From positions 62,001-126,000 of the forward strand of contig NZ_JANIKD010000001.1 in the NCBI RefSeq assembly GCF_024580955.1: a stretch of 64,000 bases of DNA, read 5' to 3'. The notes under the pieces are model-generated. The model searched no databases. It was given only the letters and a program-made list of their open reading frames with translations, and was not told the DNA's origin. The DNA comes from Corynebacterium sp. 122RC1 (GTDB taxonomy: Bacteria > Actinomycetota > Actinomycetes > Mycobacteriales > Mycobacteriaceae). Position numbers and translations under genes: made by a program. Below are positions 47,089 through 55,913 of the stretch, piece by piece; the first letter of the stretch is position 1, and every line of letters begins with the position of its first letter.

Positions 47089-48586
47089 GTTCACGCAGCT
47101 CCAATGCCCTCGCTACCTCATCGAGCCCCGGGCGCTTTGCAGACTCCAGATCAGCGATTGTCCACGCCACCTTCAACGCACGATCCACGCCACGTTGGGT
47201 CACAATGCCTTCCTCAAGGTAGCTCTGCAGCAGTGCCATCCCCGCCTCATCAGCCGGGAACTGCCTGCGCAGCACATGGGGGTCCATGTGCGCATTGGGC
47301 ACGCCGAATCGTCGGAGCATCCGCCCCCTTGCCGCAGCCACCCTACTGGCGATCTGCGCGCTGGAAACCGGGGTCAGCTCCCGCACCTGCTGCCCCTTGG
47401 AATAGGTGCGTACAAACAAATCCAAACGATCGCGCAATGGACCAGAGACATTGCGCAAATACCGTGCCCGGTGCACAGCACTACACCGGCAATCCTGGGG
47501 CTCCTCCGCACCACATCTACACGGATTCGCCGCCAAAATCAGTTGAAAGCGAGCCGGGAAACGCAACTCTGTGTGGTTGCGCACCATCCGGACCTGCCCC
47601 TCCTCCAGCGGCACCCGCAAGCTATCCAAGACGCTCGCGGCCATCTCACTGACCTCGTCCAAGAACAGCACACCGTGGTGCGCCAAACTCACCGCGCCGG
47701 GCAACGGCCTTCCGGAGCCGCCGCCAAGCAGGCCGGCAACGCTTACCCCGTGGTGCGGGGCTACGATCGGCACTCCAGCCACTGGCGGCTGCCCAAGCAC
47801 GGACCGGATTGCCTGCACCTCCAGCCTTTGAGCGTTATCCAGCTCCGTCATGATGCTGGGCATCCGCATGGCGATCATGGATTTACCACTTCCAGGTGGA
47901 CCGACGATGAACATGTTGTGGCCACCTGCGGCTGCCACCTCCGCGGCCCACTTCGCTTCGGGCTGGCCCACAACGTCGGCCATGTCCGCCATGTCCGCCA
48001 TATCGGATTCGTTGGCCGCCGCCGGGTGGGCGTCGGAACGCTCCCCCGCACCAGATTCCTGCGCCGTTTTCAGCAGCGGGATACCCTGCAGCCACTGCCA
48101 CACATGATCCGCCTGCTGCGCCAGGTACACCTCAACACCTTCTACTTGCAGGGCCTCGCTGAGGTTTGCGTGCGGCACCACGGCCTGGGTGATGCCATGT
48201 TCCCGCGCCATGAGTAGGGCAGGCAGCACACCCGGCACGCCCAGTACCTCACCTTTCAGGCTCACTTCACCCATGATGAGGACATCGCCGCGTTGGCGGG
48301 GCTGGCCTGCGGTGAGGATTGCCATCATCATTGCGAGGTCAAAGTGGGAGCCGTGCTTGCGCAAGCTGGCGGGCGAAAGCCCCACCACAACCTTGGTTTT
48401 CGGCCATTGCAGACCTAAGTTGCTGGCGGCTGTTTTCATTCGGTCTCGGGCTTCGGCGATGGAGGCGTCGGCGAGGCCCACGATGTATGTTCCGGGAAGC
48501 CCCTGCCCCACGTTTGCCTCAACCTGGACGAGCTGCGCCTCTACTCCTACGAGTGCCGCGCTGAAGGTGGTTGCCATCGCCATCAT
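47081..48586 (-). CDS. comM: YifB/ComM-type Mg-chelatase-like AAA ATPase
   Basis: AAA+ helicase-like ATPase; ComM drives branch migration in natural transformation. The 501-residue product has an N-terminal Lon-like domain (GLPGTYIVGLADASIAEARDR), a Walker A GPPGSGKSMIAMRMP, Walker B GVLFLDEVSEM, LILAANPCRCG with the conserved Cys-rich loop, and a C-terminal helical domain. An insert around residue 195 contains DMADMADMADV, coded by 9-bp repeats. The ATG overlaps the yraN stop (ATGA). Confidence 0.92.
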   Translation of the reverse strand: MMAMATTFSAALVGVEAQLVQVEANVGQGLPGTYIVGLADASIAEARDRMKTAASNLGLQWPKTKVVVGLSPASLRKHGSHFDLAMMMAILTAGQPRQRGDVLIMGEVSLKGEVLGVPGVLPALLMAREHGITQAVVPHANLSEALQVEGVEVYLAQQADHVWQWLQGIPLLKTAQESGAGERSDAHPAAANESDMADMADMADVVGQPEAKWAAEVAAAGGHNMFIVGPPGSGKSMIAMRMPSIMTELDNAQRLEVQAIRSVLGQPPVAGVPIVAPHHGVSVAGLLGGGSGRPLPGAVSLAHHGVLFLDEVSEMAASVLDSLRVPLEEGQVRMVRNHTELRFPARFQLILAANPCRCGAEEPQDCRCSAVHRARYLRNVSGPLRDRLDLFVRTYSKGQQVRELTPVSSAQIASRVAAARGRMLRRFGVPNAHMDPHVLRRQFPADEAGMALLQSYLEEGIVTQRGVDRALKVAWTIADLESAKRPGLDEVARALELREHA

Positions 48587-48960
48587 TCAACCCCCTGGTA
48601 GTAATCCACTTTGAGGTCCTGATGCCGGCCCATTTGGATGATCAAGGCGTCAAAGCGAATTGATTGGCAGGGGTTTTCCTTCAGCCACAGTGCCGCGGCT
48701 TTGCGCAGCCGGTGCATCTTGGCGCGGGTGATCGATTCCACGGACCCAAATGCTGTGGTTGAGCGCGTTTTGACCTCCACGAAGACCGTGTTGCCCTGAG
48801 GGTCGGAGGTGATGATGTCAATCTCGCCCACCGGGTAGCGCACATTCCGGGCCAGGAGCGTGTGCCCGCGCGCCGCGAGCCAGCGTGCAGCGATGTTCTC
48901 CCCCTTTTTCCCCAATACGTCCCGCTGGTGCTGATCGAGCTGGGCCTTTCCTTGTTGCAT
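48583..48960 (-). CDS. yraN: YraN-family (UPF0102) endonuclease-like protein
   Basis: Small protein of 125 residues with the restriction-endonuclease-like core: KKGENIAARWLAARGHTLLA, NVRYPVGEIDIITSD, VFVEVKTRS. The conserved GEID and EVK residues match a PD-(D/E)xK nuclease site; the cellular role is unknown, probably DNA repair or transformation since it is coupled to comM and dprA. ATG with GGGGGAA-like site directly upstream; a structured hairpin lies just 5' of that site. Confidence 0.88.
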   Translation of the reverse strand: MQQGKAQLDQHQRDVLGKKGENIAARWLAARGHTLLARNVRYPVGEIDIITSDPQGNTVFVEVKTRSTTAFGSVESITRAKMHRLRKAAALWLKENPCQSIRFDALIIQMGRHQDLKVDYYQGVE

Positions 48961-48973
48961 TGTTTCCCCCTTG

Positions 48974-49011
48974 AGTGTTGATAAAAGTTGAGGTGAAAAC
49001 CTCTCAACACT
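48974..49011 (-). promoter_or_regulatory. Compound hairpin just upstream of yraN
   Basis: Perfect outer arms AGTGTTGA (48974-48981) and TCAACACT (49004-49011) enclose a perfect inner stem GAGGT/ACCTC (48990-48994 with 48999-49003) with a 4-nt loop and an 8-nt bulge on one side. On the yraN message it ends about a dozen bases from the start codon, next to its ribosome binding site. Confidence 0.5.
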
Positions 49012-49162
49012 ATTGGTCTGTTTTCACCCCCCTTTTGGTTCCCTCACACCCCCAACCCCCTTGCCACACCTCCTTGCCGCGCCGGAGCTTTTCCCCCTCG
49101 CTGGTGTTTTCTTTGCCACCGGCACCAGCATCAAGCCCCACGGCTATCTTGCTTGGCTTCAT
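49010..49162 (-). CDS. Possible small ORF between DUF2469 and yraN
   Basis: An unbroken ATG-to-TAG frame of 50 codons on the minus strand fills most of the 230-bp gap. The predicted peptide is Gly/Lys-rich (MKPSKIAVGLDAGAGG at its start) with no recognised domain. GGTGGGG lies a few bases upstream of the ATG. The region also contains a GCTGGTG/CACCAGC inverted repeat. It may simply be non-coding; its stop lies in the yraN leader hairpin. Confidence 0.2.
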   Translation of the reverse strand: MKPSKIAVGLDAGAGGKENTSEGEKLRRGKEVWQGGWGCEGTKRGVKTDQ

Positions 49163-49190
49163 TTTTACCCCACCCCAGCCCACTCAGCCG

Positions 49191-49499
49191 CTACTGCTCA
49201 GGCACAATGAAGTCTGGCTTATCCAGCTCTTCGATGTTCACATCCTTGTAGGTAATCACGCGCACATAGCGCACAAAGCGCGCTGAGCGGTACATGTCCC
49301 ATACCCAAGCATCCGACATACGGACTTCGTAGTACACCTCCGGGCCCTGGGTGTGCGGGATCACCTCTACGGCGTTGGCCAGGTAGAAGCGGCGCTCGGT
49401 CTCCACAACGTAGGAAAATTGGCTGACGACGTCGCGGTATTCGCGGTAGAGGCTCAGCTCAACTTCGGCCTCGTAGTTGTCGAGTTCTTCAGCGCTCAT
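49191..49499 (-). CDS. DUF2469 actinobacterial protein
   Basis: A 102-residue protein almost restricted to actinobacteria and almost always beside rnhB and lepB, as here. Seen: MSAEELDNYEAEVELSLYRE, VVSQFSYVVETERRFYLAN, YYEVRMSDAWVWDMYR, RFVRYVRVITYKDVNIEEL. No known catalytic motif and no membrane segment. The function is unknown. A site AAGGGAA precedes the ATG, and the 13-bp duplication with the rnhB stop lies directly upstream of it. Confidence 0.88.
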   Translation of the reverse strand: MSAEELDNYEAEVELSLYREYRDVVSQFSYVVETERRFYLANAVEVIPHTQGPEVYYEVRMSDAWVWDMYRSARFVRYVRVITYKDVNIEELDKPDFIVPEQ

Positions 49500-49509
49500 A
49501 TTGTTCCCT

Positions 49510-49535
49510 TGTGTCTAGCGTGTGTGTCTAGCGTG
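49510..49535. repeat. 13-bp tandem duplication across the rnhB stop
   Basis: Two perfect copies of TGTGTCTAGCGTG (49510-49522 and 49523-49535). The copy nearer the gene contains the rnhB stop TAG (minus strand, 49528-49530); the outer copy repeats the same TAG in the spacer before DUF2469. Confidence 0.92.
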
Positions 49536-50166
49536 CACCCTCGAGTTTGAGTGCGCGGGCGATGTTGGCATAACTATAACGATGTTCATCCGTTGCCCCG
49601 TTGAGGCGCACCGCATCCATGTGTGCCTTTGTGCCATATCCCTTGTGGAGCGCGAACCCATACTCCGGATATTGCGCATCCAGTGAGCTCATGAGGGTAT
49701 CACGGGCATGTTTGGCCAACACGCTCGCAGCGGCGATGCAGCGGGCAGTTGCATCCCCGCCGATCACCGGCAAGTACGGCATGGGCATGCCAGGGACTTT
49801 CAGTGCGTCGGTGAGCACATACCGCGGTTGCACACCCAACCTGGCCACAGCGCGGCGCATCCCCTCCACGTTCGCGTGTTGCACACCAAAGCGATCGATC
49901 TCCCGCGCAGGCACATGCACCAGTGACCACGCCAGGCTGTGCCGCTGAATCAGTGGAAATAATTTGGCCCGGGTGGCCTCCGTGAGCTGCTTGGAATCGT
50001 TAAGCCCCTCCAGTGCGGGAATGATCCGCTCCGGCAAGATGCAGGCTGCAATGGTCATGGGCCCCGCGCAGGCGCCTCGCCCGGCTTCGTCCACACCTGC
50101 CACCGGCCCCAAGCCGTGCTTGTGCAGCGCAACTTCCATTGTGCGCAACTGGCGGAGGCGGCGCAC
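49528..50166 (-). CDS. rnhB: Ribonuclease HII
   Basis: Cuts the RNA strand of RNA-DNA hybrids, including single misincorporated ribonucleotides. Seen: [17 protein letters not shown] (Asp26, Glu27 of the active site), [19 protein letters not shown] (third acid) and [15 protein letters not shown] (fourth acid), with [12 protein letters not shown]. The 212 residues are normal. GTG start 2 bp after the lepB stop; ATG 50139 is a less likely alternative. The stop lies in a 13-bp tandem duplication. Confidence 0.95.
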   Translation of the reverse strand: MRRLRQLRTMEVALHKHGLGPVAGVDEAGRGACAGPMTIAACILPERIIPALEGLNDSKQLTEATRAKLFPLIQRHSLAWSLVHVPAREIDRFGVQHANVEGMRRAVARLGVQPRYVLTDALKVPGMPMPYLPVIGGDATARCIAAASVLAKHARDTLMSSLDAQYPEYGFALHKGYGTKAHMDAVRLNGATDEHRYSYANIARALKLEGAR

Positions 50167-50168
50167 GG

Positions 50169-50891
50169 CTAGCTGATCGTCCCGATCCGGGTCAGCGGGA
50201 AGAGGATGAACGACGCCTTGCCCTTGATGTTTTCCACCGGGATGGTTCCCTGGAACTCGTCGCCGATGTGGAAGCGGGAGTCCGCGGAATTCGTGCGGTT
50301 ATCCCCCATCACGAACACGTTGCCCTCTGGCACGGTAATCGGCCCGAAGTAGTCCCCGCCGCACTCTGGCACCGCAGGGGTGTATTCGGGCGGGTTGAGG
50401 GTGTAGGAACTGTCAATCACGGTGCCGTCGACAGTGATTCCCTCATCCCCCGGCAAGCATTGAATTGTTTGCCCACCCGTGGCAACGATGCGCTTGACCA
50501 AGTCATTCTCATCGGGTGCGACCACGCCGACAAAGCTCCCCACGTTTTGGATGCCTCGGATCACCGGGTTCTGGCTGCGCTGTGAAACAAAGGCGGTGTT
50601 CCAAGACTCGGTACCTTTGAACACCACTACGTCGCCCTGCGCGGGCTCATCAAAGTAGTAGCTGACCTTCTCCACAAAGATGCGGTCGCCGGTGCATCCC
50701 GTACAGCCATGCAGCGTGGGCTCCATGGACTGAGAGGGAATCATGTAGACCCTGCCGATGAACGTCTGCATCGCGATAATCAACGCCATCGTGCAGAGGA
50801 TCACCAGCGGGATCTCGAAGTACCACGGCAGTGGCTTCTTTTCTTTGGCGGTGCGGCGCACACGCCCGTGTTCTTGGTCGCTCACGAGCAT
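50169..50891 (-). CDS. lepB: Signal peptidase I
   Basis: Membrane serine protease that removes signal peptides of secreted proteins. One membrane segment (residues ~24-44) precedes the catalytic [10 protein letters not shown] (Ser55); the catalytic Lys is in [11 protein letters not shown] (Lys133). GDVVVFKG and [14 protein letters not shown] are the other signature boxes. An unusual [13 protein letters not shown] carries two Cys shortly after the active-site Ser. 240 residues; ATG start. Runs into rnhB with a 2-bp gap. Confidence 0.95.
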   Translation of the reverse strand: MLVSDQEHGRVRRTAKEKKPLPWYFEIPLVILCTMALIIAMQTFIGRVYMIPSQSMEPTLHGCTGCTGDRIFVEKVSYYFDEPAQGDVVVFKGTESWNTAFVSQRSQNPVIRGIQNVGSFVGVVAPDENDLVKRIVATGGQTIQCLPGDEGITVDGTVIDSSYTLNPPEYTPAVPECGGDYFGPITVPEGNVFVMGDNRTNSADSRFHIGDEFQGTIPVENIKGKASFILFPLTRIGTIS

Positions 50892-50943
50892 CGAGCTTAC
50901 TGCACCGCGCGTACCGACGCCCCCAAGGCAGGCCGCAGCTCAC

Positions 50944-52575
50944 TCATTGCTTGGGGGTGCGGGTGCTTGCGGCAACTCCATAACGCCAGGTGAGGTAGCC
51001 GCCATCAAGGTTGGCTGCATCAATGCCATAGCCACGCAGCAGGCTCGCCGCAATGTGGCCGCGCAAACCCACCTGGCAGTGCACCACAACGTCCTTCCCT
51101 TTCAGCTCCTGCCAGCGTTGGCGCAGGTCATCGAGGGAATAGTTCACTGCCCCAGGGATGGAACCGGCGGCATGCTCACCTGGGGTGCGCACGTCCACCA
51201 AGATTGCACCCTTTGAGATGGCGCGATCGAGTTCATGCCACTGAATCGTGCGTTCGCCGTGTACGGCGTTGTCGTTGATAAAGCCCACCATATTGATTGG
51301 GTCTTTCGCGGAGCCAAACTGTGGGGCGTAGGCGAGTTCCAGATCGGCAAGTCCGCTCGCCTTCATACCTGCGCGCATGGCCACCGCGAGGACGTCGATA
51401 CGCTTGTCCACGCCCTCCTTGCCAATCACCTGCGCACCAAGCAGGGTGTCCGTGTCCACGTCCACGATTACCTTGATGTGAAGCTGGCTCGCACCTGGGT
51501 AGTAGCCGGCGTGGTTGGTGGGGTGCAGGTGGATCACGCGCACATTCTTGCCAGCCGCCCGTGCACGGCGTTCGTTCCAGCCAACACTCGCGGCCGCCAT
51601 CCCGAACAGTCCGATGATCGCGGTACCCAGCACAGGGCTCGAGGCCACAAACTTGCCAGCGATCACATCCGCGACGAGGCGCCCATGGCGGTTGGCGGTC
51701 TGCGCAAGCGGCACAAGCACCTCTTCCCCGCTGATCGCATCGCGTTTCGCGGCAGCGTCCCCGAGGGCATAAATGGTGGGGTCGCTGGTGCGTTGCTGCT
51801 CATCCACCAAAATCGCGCCTTCGGGGCTGAGTTCTAGGCCAGCGTTGCGCGCCAGCTCGGAGTTCGGGATCACGCCGGCTGCGGAAATTACCAGGTCCGC
51901 GGCAAGGCGGGTGCCGTCGGAAAGCAGCACCTCATCCGGAGTGATCTCCTGAGCCCTGGCACCCACGAGCACTTTTACGCCATGCTTTTCGATGTGTTGG
52001 GTGAGCACCTCGGCCATTTCGGGGTCGAGGCCACCCATGATGTGCGGCGCGGCCTGGACTACCGTTTTGCGAACGCCGAGGTGAGTGAAGTTTTCCGCGA
52101 GTTCGAGGCCAATGAAGCCCCCGCCCAGGATCACGGCGCTTTTTGCGCTCGCGGCCGCCTGGGTGATGGCGTCCATGTCTTCCACCAAGCGCAGGGAGAG
52201 CGCGCGCTCCTCGCCGGGAATGTTGAGCGCCCTGGGGGTAGCGCCTGGGGAAAGGACGAGCTCATCGTATGCAATGGTTTCGTCGGTCTCGGTTGTGACG
52301 GTGCGGGCGGCGCGGTCGATGCTCACTACCCGGCCCCGGGTGCCTACGCGCACGTCGATGTTGAAGCGCGCTTTGAGGCTTTCCGGGGTTTGCAGCAGCA
52401 GGGAGCCGCGCTCCTCAATCACCCCGCCCACATGGTAGGGCAGCCCACAGTTGGCAAAGGACACATAGTCTGAGGCTTCCAGAACGATGATCTCGCGGTC
52501 TTCACAATTCCTGCGCAGCCTGGTGGCGGTAGACATGCCCCCTGCCACGCCACCCACAATGACGGTGGTTGCCAT
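50944..52575 (-). CDS. CoA-disulfide reductase/rhodanese fusion
   Basis: FAD/NAD(P)-dependent persulfide or CoA-disulfide reductase with a C-terminal rhodanese domain (CoADR-Rhd, Npsr type). Seen: TTVIVGGVAGGMSTATRLRR, the active-site Cys43 in SFANCGLPYHVGG, a second nucleotide motif SAVILGGGFIGLELAENF, TIYALGDAAA, and a dimerisation domain with the Tyr pair in HPTNHAGYYPGASQ; the rhodanese part starts near residue 450 and has its own catalytic Cys500 in VHCQVGLRGH. 543 residues. ATG 52575 is 8 bp after the stop of the small Cys-rich gene. Related enzymes reduce CoA- and protein-persulfides. Confidence 0.9.
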   Translation of the reverse strand: MATTVIVGGVAGGMSTATRLRRNCEDREIIVLEASDYVSFANCGLPYHVGGVIEERGSLLLQTPESLKARFNIDVRVGTRGRVVSIDRAARTVTTETDETIAYDELVLSPGATPRALNIPGEERALSLRLVEDMDAITQAAASAKSAVILGGGFIGLELAENFTHLGVRKTVVQAAPHIMGGLDPEMAEVLTQHIEKHGVKVLVGARAQEITPDEVLLSDGTRLAADLVISAAGVIPNSELARNAGLELSPEGAILVDEQQRTSDPTIYALGDAAAKRDAISGEEVLVPLAQTANRHGRLVADVIAGKFVASSPVLGTAIIGLFGMAAASVGWNERRARAAGKNVRVIHLHPTNHAGYYPGASQLHIKVIVDVDTDTLLGAQVIGKEGVDKRIDVLAVAMRAGMKASGLADLELAYAPQFGSAKDPINMVGFINDNAVHGERTIQWHELDRAISKGAILVDVRTPGEHAAGSIPGAVNYSLDDLRQRWQELKGKDVVVHCQVGLRGHIAASLLRGYGIDAANLDGGYLTWRYGVAASTRTPKQ

Positions 52576-52583
52576 GCGCTGCC

Positions 52584-52760
52584 CTATCCAAACAGGGAGC
52601 CCAGCAGCCCCCGACGTTTTGTAGTGGGCTCTGTGGCCTCTTCTGCGCCGCATGTACACCACTGCCCCGGCGCAACACTTGCCTTCACTTGTTCAACGTG
52701 CTGGCCGCAGCCAGCCCAGGTTGTTTTCCCACAGCTCTTGCAGGGTACGGGACGGCACAT
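52584..52760 (-). CDS. Small Cys-rich zinc-ribbon-like protein
   Basis: A 58-residue protein, too short for many gene finders; the frame also runs upstream but ATG 52760 with AAGGAAG seven bases before it decides the start. Seen: MCRPVPCKSCGKTTWAGCGQ at the start and QWCTCGAEE in the middle, so seven Cys in 58 residues, arranged as CxxC and CxC pairs, and a basic/Gly tail. Very similar small proteins (MCxxVxCKxCGKTTWxGCG) are common in actinobacteria, often with no assigned function. Seven Cys fit zinc or persulfide binding. It is followed 8 bp later by CoADR-rhodanese and preceded by a perfect 18-bp palindrome, so it is probably the first gene of that operon. Confidence 0.82.
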   Translation of the reverse strand: MCRPVPCKSCGKTTWAGCGQHVEQVKASVAPGQWCTCGAEEATEPTTKRRGLLGSLFG

Positions 52761-52796
52761 CTTGCCACTTCCTTTCTGTTTCGCTTCCTGGAAGTT

Positions 52797-52814
52797 TATA
52801 CCCCCTGGGGTATA
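52797..52814. promoter_or_regulatory. CsoR/CstR-type operator palindrome
   Basis: TATACCCCCTGGGGTATA is a perfect 8-bp inverted repeat (TATACCCC/GGGGTATA) with a CT centre. On the minus strand it overlaps a possible promoter (TTGCGC, 15 bp, TATAAA) and lies 37 bp upstream of the small Cys-rich gene. AT-flanked C4/G4 palindromes are the hallmark of CsoR-family (DUF156) repressors, which sense copper or, for CstR, persulfides. Confidence 0.7.
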
Positions 52815-52951
52815 TGCGCAAGGGGTGGGTACATGTTGCCCACCGAGCTCCACTTGCATACATTCATGACGGCACCCCAAACCCTTGAGGTGGCGGAGCC
52901 TCGGGTAAGGCCGGACTCTGCGAAAAGTCGGCGAAAGTGGGCGAAATAAGG

Positions 52952-52992
52952 AAAAGCCCCCAACCAAGTGGGCATTTCCACTGGTTGGGGGC
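52952..52992 (-). terminator. Terminator after rplS
   Basis: GCCCCCAACC (from 52956) pairs with GGTTGGGGGC (to 52992), extended by AGTGG/CCACT, and the minus strand continues with TTTT (52952-52955). Strong stem, placed 36 bp after the rplS stop. Confidence 0.9.
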
Positions 52993-53028
52993 ATTGTGCA
53001 CAGTAGCACTAGCGAGTAATCGCGAGTA

Positions 53029-53370
53029 TTAGCGCTTTTCCTTGATCTTGGCTGCCTTGCCGCGAAGTTCGCGCAGGTAGTACAGCTTTGCACGGCGAAC
53101 TGCACCGCGGGTAACCACATCGATGTGGTCAATGTTTGGGGAGTGCACTGGGAAGGTACGCTCCACACCGATGCCGAAGGAAACCTTGCGGACGGTGAAG
53201 GTCTCGCGGATGCCGGAGCCCTGGCGACGAATCACGACGCCCTTGAACACCTGCACACGGGACTTCTGGCCTTCGATCACCTTAACGTGCACGTCAAGGG
53301 TATCGCCTGGGCGGAAGTCAGGAATATCGTTGCGCAGGGACGCTGCATCAACCTTGTCAAGAATGTTCAT
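53029..53370 (-). CDS. rplS: 50S ribosomal protein L19
   Basis: L19 sits at the subunit interface. The 113-residue product has the family text: [58 protein letters not shown] and [20 protein letters not shown] start. It is monocistronic here, with a terminator behind it and a 214-bp region to tex in front, part of which is the tex 3' repeat. Confidence 0.97.
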   Translation of the reverse strand: MNILDKVDAASLRNDIPDFRPGDTLDVHVKVIEGQKSRVQVFKGVVIRRQGSGIRETFTVRKVSFGIGVERTFPVHSPNIDHIDVVTRGAVRRAKLYYLRELRGKAAKIKEKR

Positions 53371-53555
53371 TGAAACAAACCTTTTTCTTTTTGAGGAAAG
53401 AGGACCCTAGCGGCACTTCCCCATTGGGGCGCTCGGCCGGTTCATATCCACTACAAATTCAAGCGCAGCCAGCCCCAACAAGAAAGTTGAGGCAGACAAC
53501 CTGAACATTATTGCATAAGCCCCACGCCAGCGCCAACATCAACACGAACAGGTAC

Positions 53556-53600
53556 TAGCGCCCGAACCCCTAACGCCCGAACCCTTAGCGCCCGAACCCG
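53556..53600. repeat. 15-bp x3 repeat of the tex 3' end
   Basis: Three near-identical 15-bp units (53556-53570, 53571-53585, 53586-53600) with consensus TAGCGCCCGAACCC plus one base. Read on the minus strand each spells Gly-Phe-Gly-Arg followed by a stop (TAA, TAG, TAG). So the last four residues and stop codon of tex are present three times in tandem, in frame; only the first is used. Confidence 0.92.
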
Positions 53601-55885
53601 GCGTTGCGCAGGGCGTCGGCCATCGATCCGCCAGCAGCAGAGCCACTAGAGCCACCAGAGCCGCCGGCACCGCCCCGCGCGCGGCCACGTTCCGCACCCG
53701 GTCGCTTCCCTCTATCGCGGACACTCCCCTTCTCCTTCGGCTCGTCTTCAAGCCGCATGCTGAGACTGATCCGCTTCCTCGGCACGTCCACTTCGAGGAC
53801 CTTGACTTTGACCACTTGCCCGGATCGAACCACCTCATGAGGGTTTGCAACGTAGCGGTTTGCCAGGGCGCTGACGTGCACCAATCCGTCTTGGTGTACG
53901 CCCACATCCACGAAGGCTCCGAAAGCCGCAACGTTGGTCACGGTGCCTTCCAGGATCATGCCTTCCTTGAGGTCAGAGATCTTTTCCACACCCTCCTTGA
54001 AGGTGGCGGTTTTGAACTCAGGGCGTGGGTCTCTGCCGGGTTTGTCCAGCTCGCTCAGGATGTCGGTGACGGTGGGGATGCCAAAGATGTCGTCGGCAAA
54101 GTCAGCAGCCTTCAACCCTGAAATCACACGCGTATTCCCAATGAGCTCAGCCACGCCGAGTCCGGTGGCCTGGGAAATGCGGTGCACCACCGGATAGGCC
54201 TCGGGGTGAACTGCGGAAGCATCCAAGGGGTCGTTGCCGCCGCGGATCCTCAAGAAGCCGGCGCACTGCTGGAAGGCTTTGGGACCCAGCCGAGGGACCT
54301 TCTTCAAACCGGCGCGGGAGGAAAATGCTCCGTGTTCATCGCGGTAGCGCACAATATTTTCCGCGATGGTGGTGTTCACGCCGGCCACGCGGGCAAGAAG
54401 TGCCACGCTGGCAGTGTTGAGGTCCACGCCCACCGCGTTCACGGCGTCTTCCACAACGGCGTCGAGGGTGCGCGCAAGGTTCGTCTGATTGACGTCGTGT
54501 TGGTACTGCCCCACGCCGATCGCCTTCGGGTCGATCTTCACCAGTTCGGCCAGCGGGTCCTGGAGGCGGCGGGCAATGGAAACCGCCCCACGCAGGGAAA
54601 CATCCATCTCGGGGAATTCAGCCGCCGCGATTTCGGAGGCCGAATACACGGAGGCACCAGACTCAGAAACCACCACCGCTTGAGGTGCTTTCCCGCCGGC
54701 CTGCTTGATGAGGGCTGCCACTTCACCGGCAAGCTTTTCCGTCTCCCTAGAAGCGGTACCATTGCCCACCGCCAGCAATTCCACCCCGTGTGTGGCACAG
54801 GCACCGGCGAGCGACTGCACAGCCTCCGACCAGCGGTTCTGAGGCTGGTGCGGATACACGATGAGCGTATCCAGCACCTTGCCCGTTGAGTCCACCACCG
54901 CACACTTCACGCCGTTGCGGTACCCAGGGTCCAGCCCCAGTGTGGCGCGCTGCCCGGCAGGTGCGGCGAGCAAAACGTCCCGCAAGTTGTTGGCAAACAC
55001 CTCATACGCGGTTGCCTCCGCCTGCTCTTTGAGGCGCATGCGCACGTCCAGGCTGGCGGACACCACGAGTTTCGTGCGCCACGCCCACCCAATCGCCTTG
55101 GCAATCCACGGCTGGGAGGTATCCAGGTTGTGTTGGGTGGCGATCATTGCTTCATACAGCGCTTGGTCCCCCTCATCGAAGGTGAGCTGCAGCACGCCCT
55201 CATGCTCACCGCGCAGCAGCGCAAGCACCCGGTGGCTGGGCAGCGTGTGGAATGCCTCGCTAAACGCAAAGTAATCCCGGAACTTCGCCCCCTCTTCCTC
55301 TTTGCCAGCAACCACTTCAGAACGCAGGGTGCCGTGGGCAAACATGTGCTCGCGAACATTTCCGACGAGTTCCGCATCCGTTGCTAAGCGGTCCACAAAA
55401 ATAGCCCGTGCTCCTTCGAGCGCCGCTTTCGTATCCGGGTAATCCTTGCTGGTGAAGCTGGCCGCAATATCATTGGGATCCTGGCTGGGCTGGGCGAGGA
55501 TGGCGTCGAGAAGCTTCTCCAAACCTGCTTCCCTGGCTGCGTCCGCTTTGGTTTTGCGGCGCACCTTGTACGGGAGGTAGAGGTCTTCGAGGCGGGCTTT
55601 GGTGTCACATTCTTCAATGAGCGCGCGCAGTTGCTCAGTGAGTTTTCCCTGCTCTTCGATGGCGGCGAGGATCGTCTGTTTTCGTTGCTCGAGTTCGCTG
55701 AGGTAGGCGTGGCGCTCGGTGATGAGGCGCAGTTGGGAGTCGTCGAGCCCGCCGGTTGCTTCCTTGCGGTAGCGGGCGATGAACGGCACGGTGTTGCCTT
55801 CTTGGAGAAGTTCCAGTGCGGCATGCACCTTGTGGGGCGCTACCTGGAGTTCTTCTGCGATTGTTGCTGCAATGTTGGCACTCAT
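53585..55885 (-). CDS. tex: Tex-family RNA-binding transcription accessory protein
   Basis: Predicted 766-residue homologue of Tex and yeast Spt6 core. Seen: an N-terminal helical domain ([37 protein letters not shown]), a YqgF-like RNase H fold ([19 protein letters not shown]), helix-hairpin-helix segments ([20 protein letters not shown]), and a C-terminal S1 domain ([37 protein letters not shown]). The tail is Arg/Gly/Ser-rich. Start: ATG 55885 (MSANIAA); ATG 55894 is three codons earlier. The stop is the first of three tandem copies. Confidence 0.93.
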   Translation of the reverse strand: MSANIAATIAEELQVAPHKVHAALELLQEGNTVPFIARYRKEATGGLDDSQLRLITERHAYLSELEQRKQTILAAIEEQGKLTEQLRALIEECDTKARLEDLYLPYKVRRKTKADAAREAGLEKLLDAILAQPSQDPNDIAASFTSKDYPDTKAALEGARAIFVDRLATDAELVGNVREHMFAHGTLRSEVVAGKEEEGAKFRDYFAFSEAFHTLPSHRVLALLRGEHEGVLQLTFDEGDQALYEAMIATQHNLDTSQPWIAKAIGWAWRTKLVVSASLDVRMRLKEQAEATAYEVFANNLRDVLLAAPAGQRATLGLDPGYRNGVKCAVVDSTGKVLDTLIVYPHQPQNRWSEAVQSLAGACATHGVELLAVGNGTASRETEKLAGEVAALIKQAGGKAPQAVVVSESGASVYSASEIAAAEFPEMDVSLRGAVSIARRLQDPLAELVKIDPKAIGVGQYQHDVNQTNLARTLDAVVEDAVNAVGVDLNTASVALLARVAGVNTTIAENIVRYRDEHGAFSSRAGLKKVPRLGPKAFQQCAGFLRIRGGNDPLDASAVHPEAYPVVHRISQATGLGVAELIGNTRVISGLKAADFADDIFGIPTVTDILSELDKPGRDPRPEFKTATFKEGVEKISDLKEGMILEGTVTNVAAFGAFVDVGVHQDGLVHVSALANRYVANPHEVVRSGQVVKVKVLEVDVPRKRISLSMRLEDEPKEKGSVRDRGKRPGAERGRARGGAGGSGGSSGSAAGGSMADALRNAGFGR

Positions 55886-55913
55886 TCCGGCCATTTTAGC
55901 CGCGGGCGGGCCG

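Noticed and set aside
47981..48007. 9-bp repeats (DMADMADMAD) in comM and 12-bp repeats (QSDG) in chlI as CRISPR-like arrays
   Set aside because: They are in-frame coding microsatellites without spacers or cas genes.
46811..48217. A 468-codon plus-strand frame
   Set aside because: Antisense to dprA and comM, both of which are intact on the minus strand.
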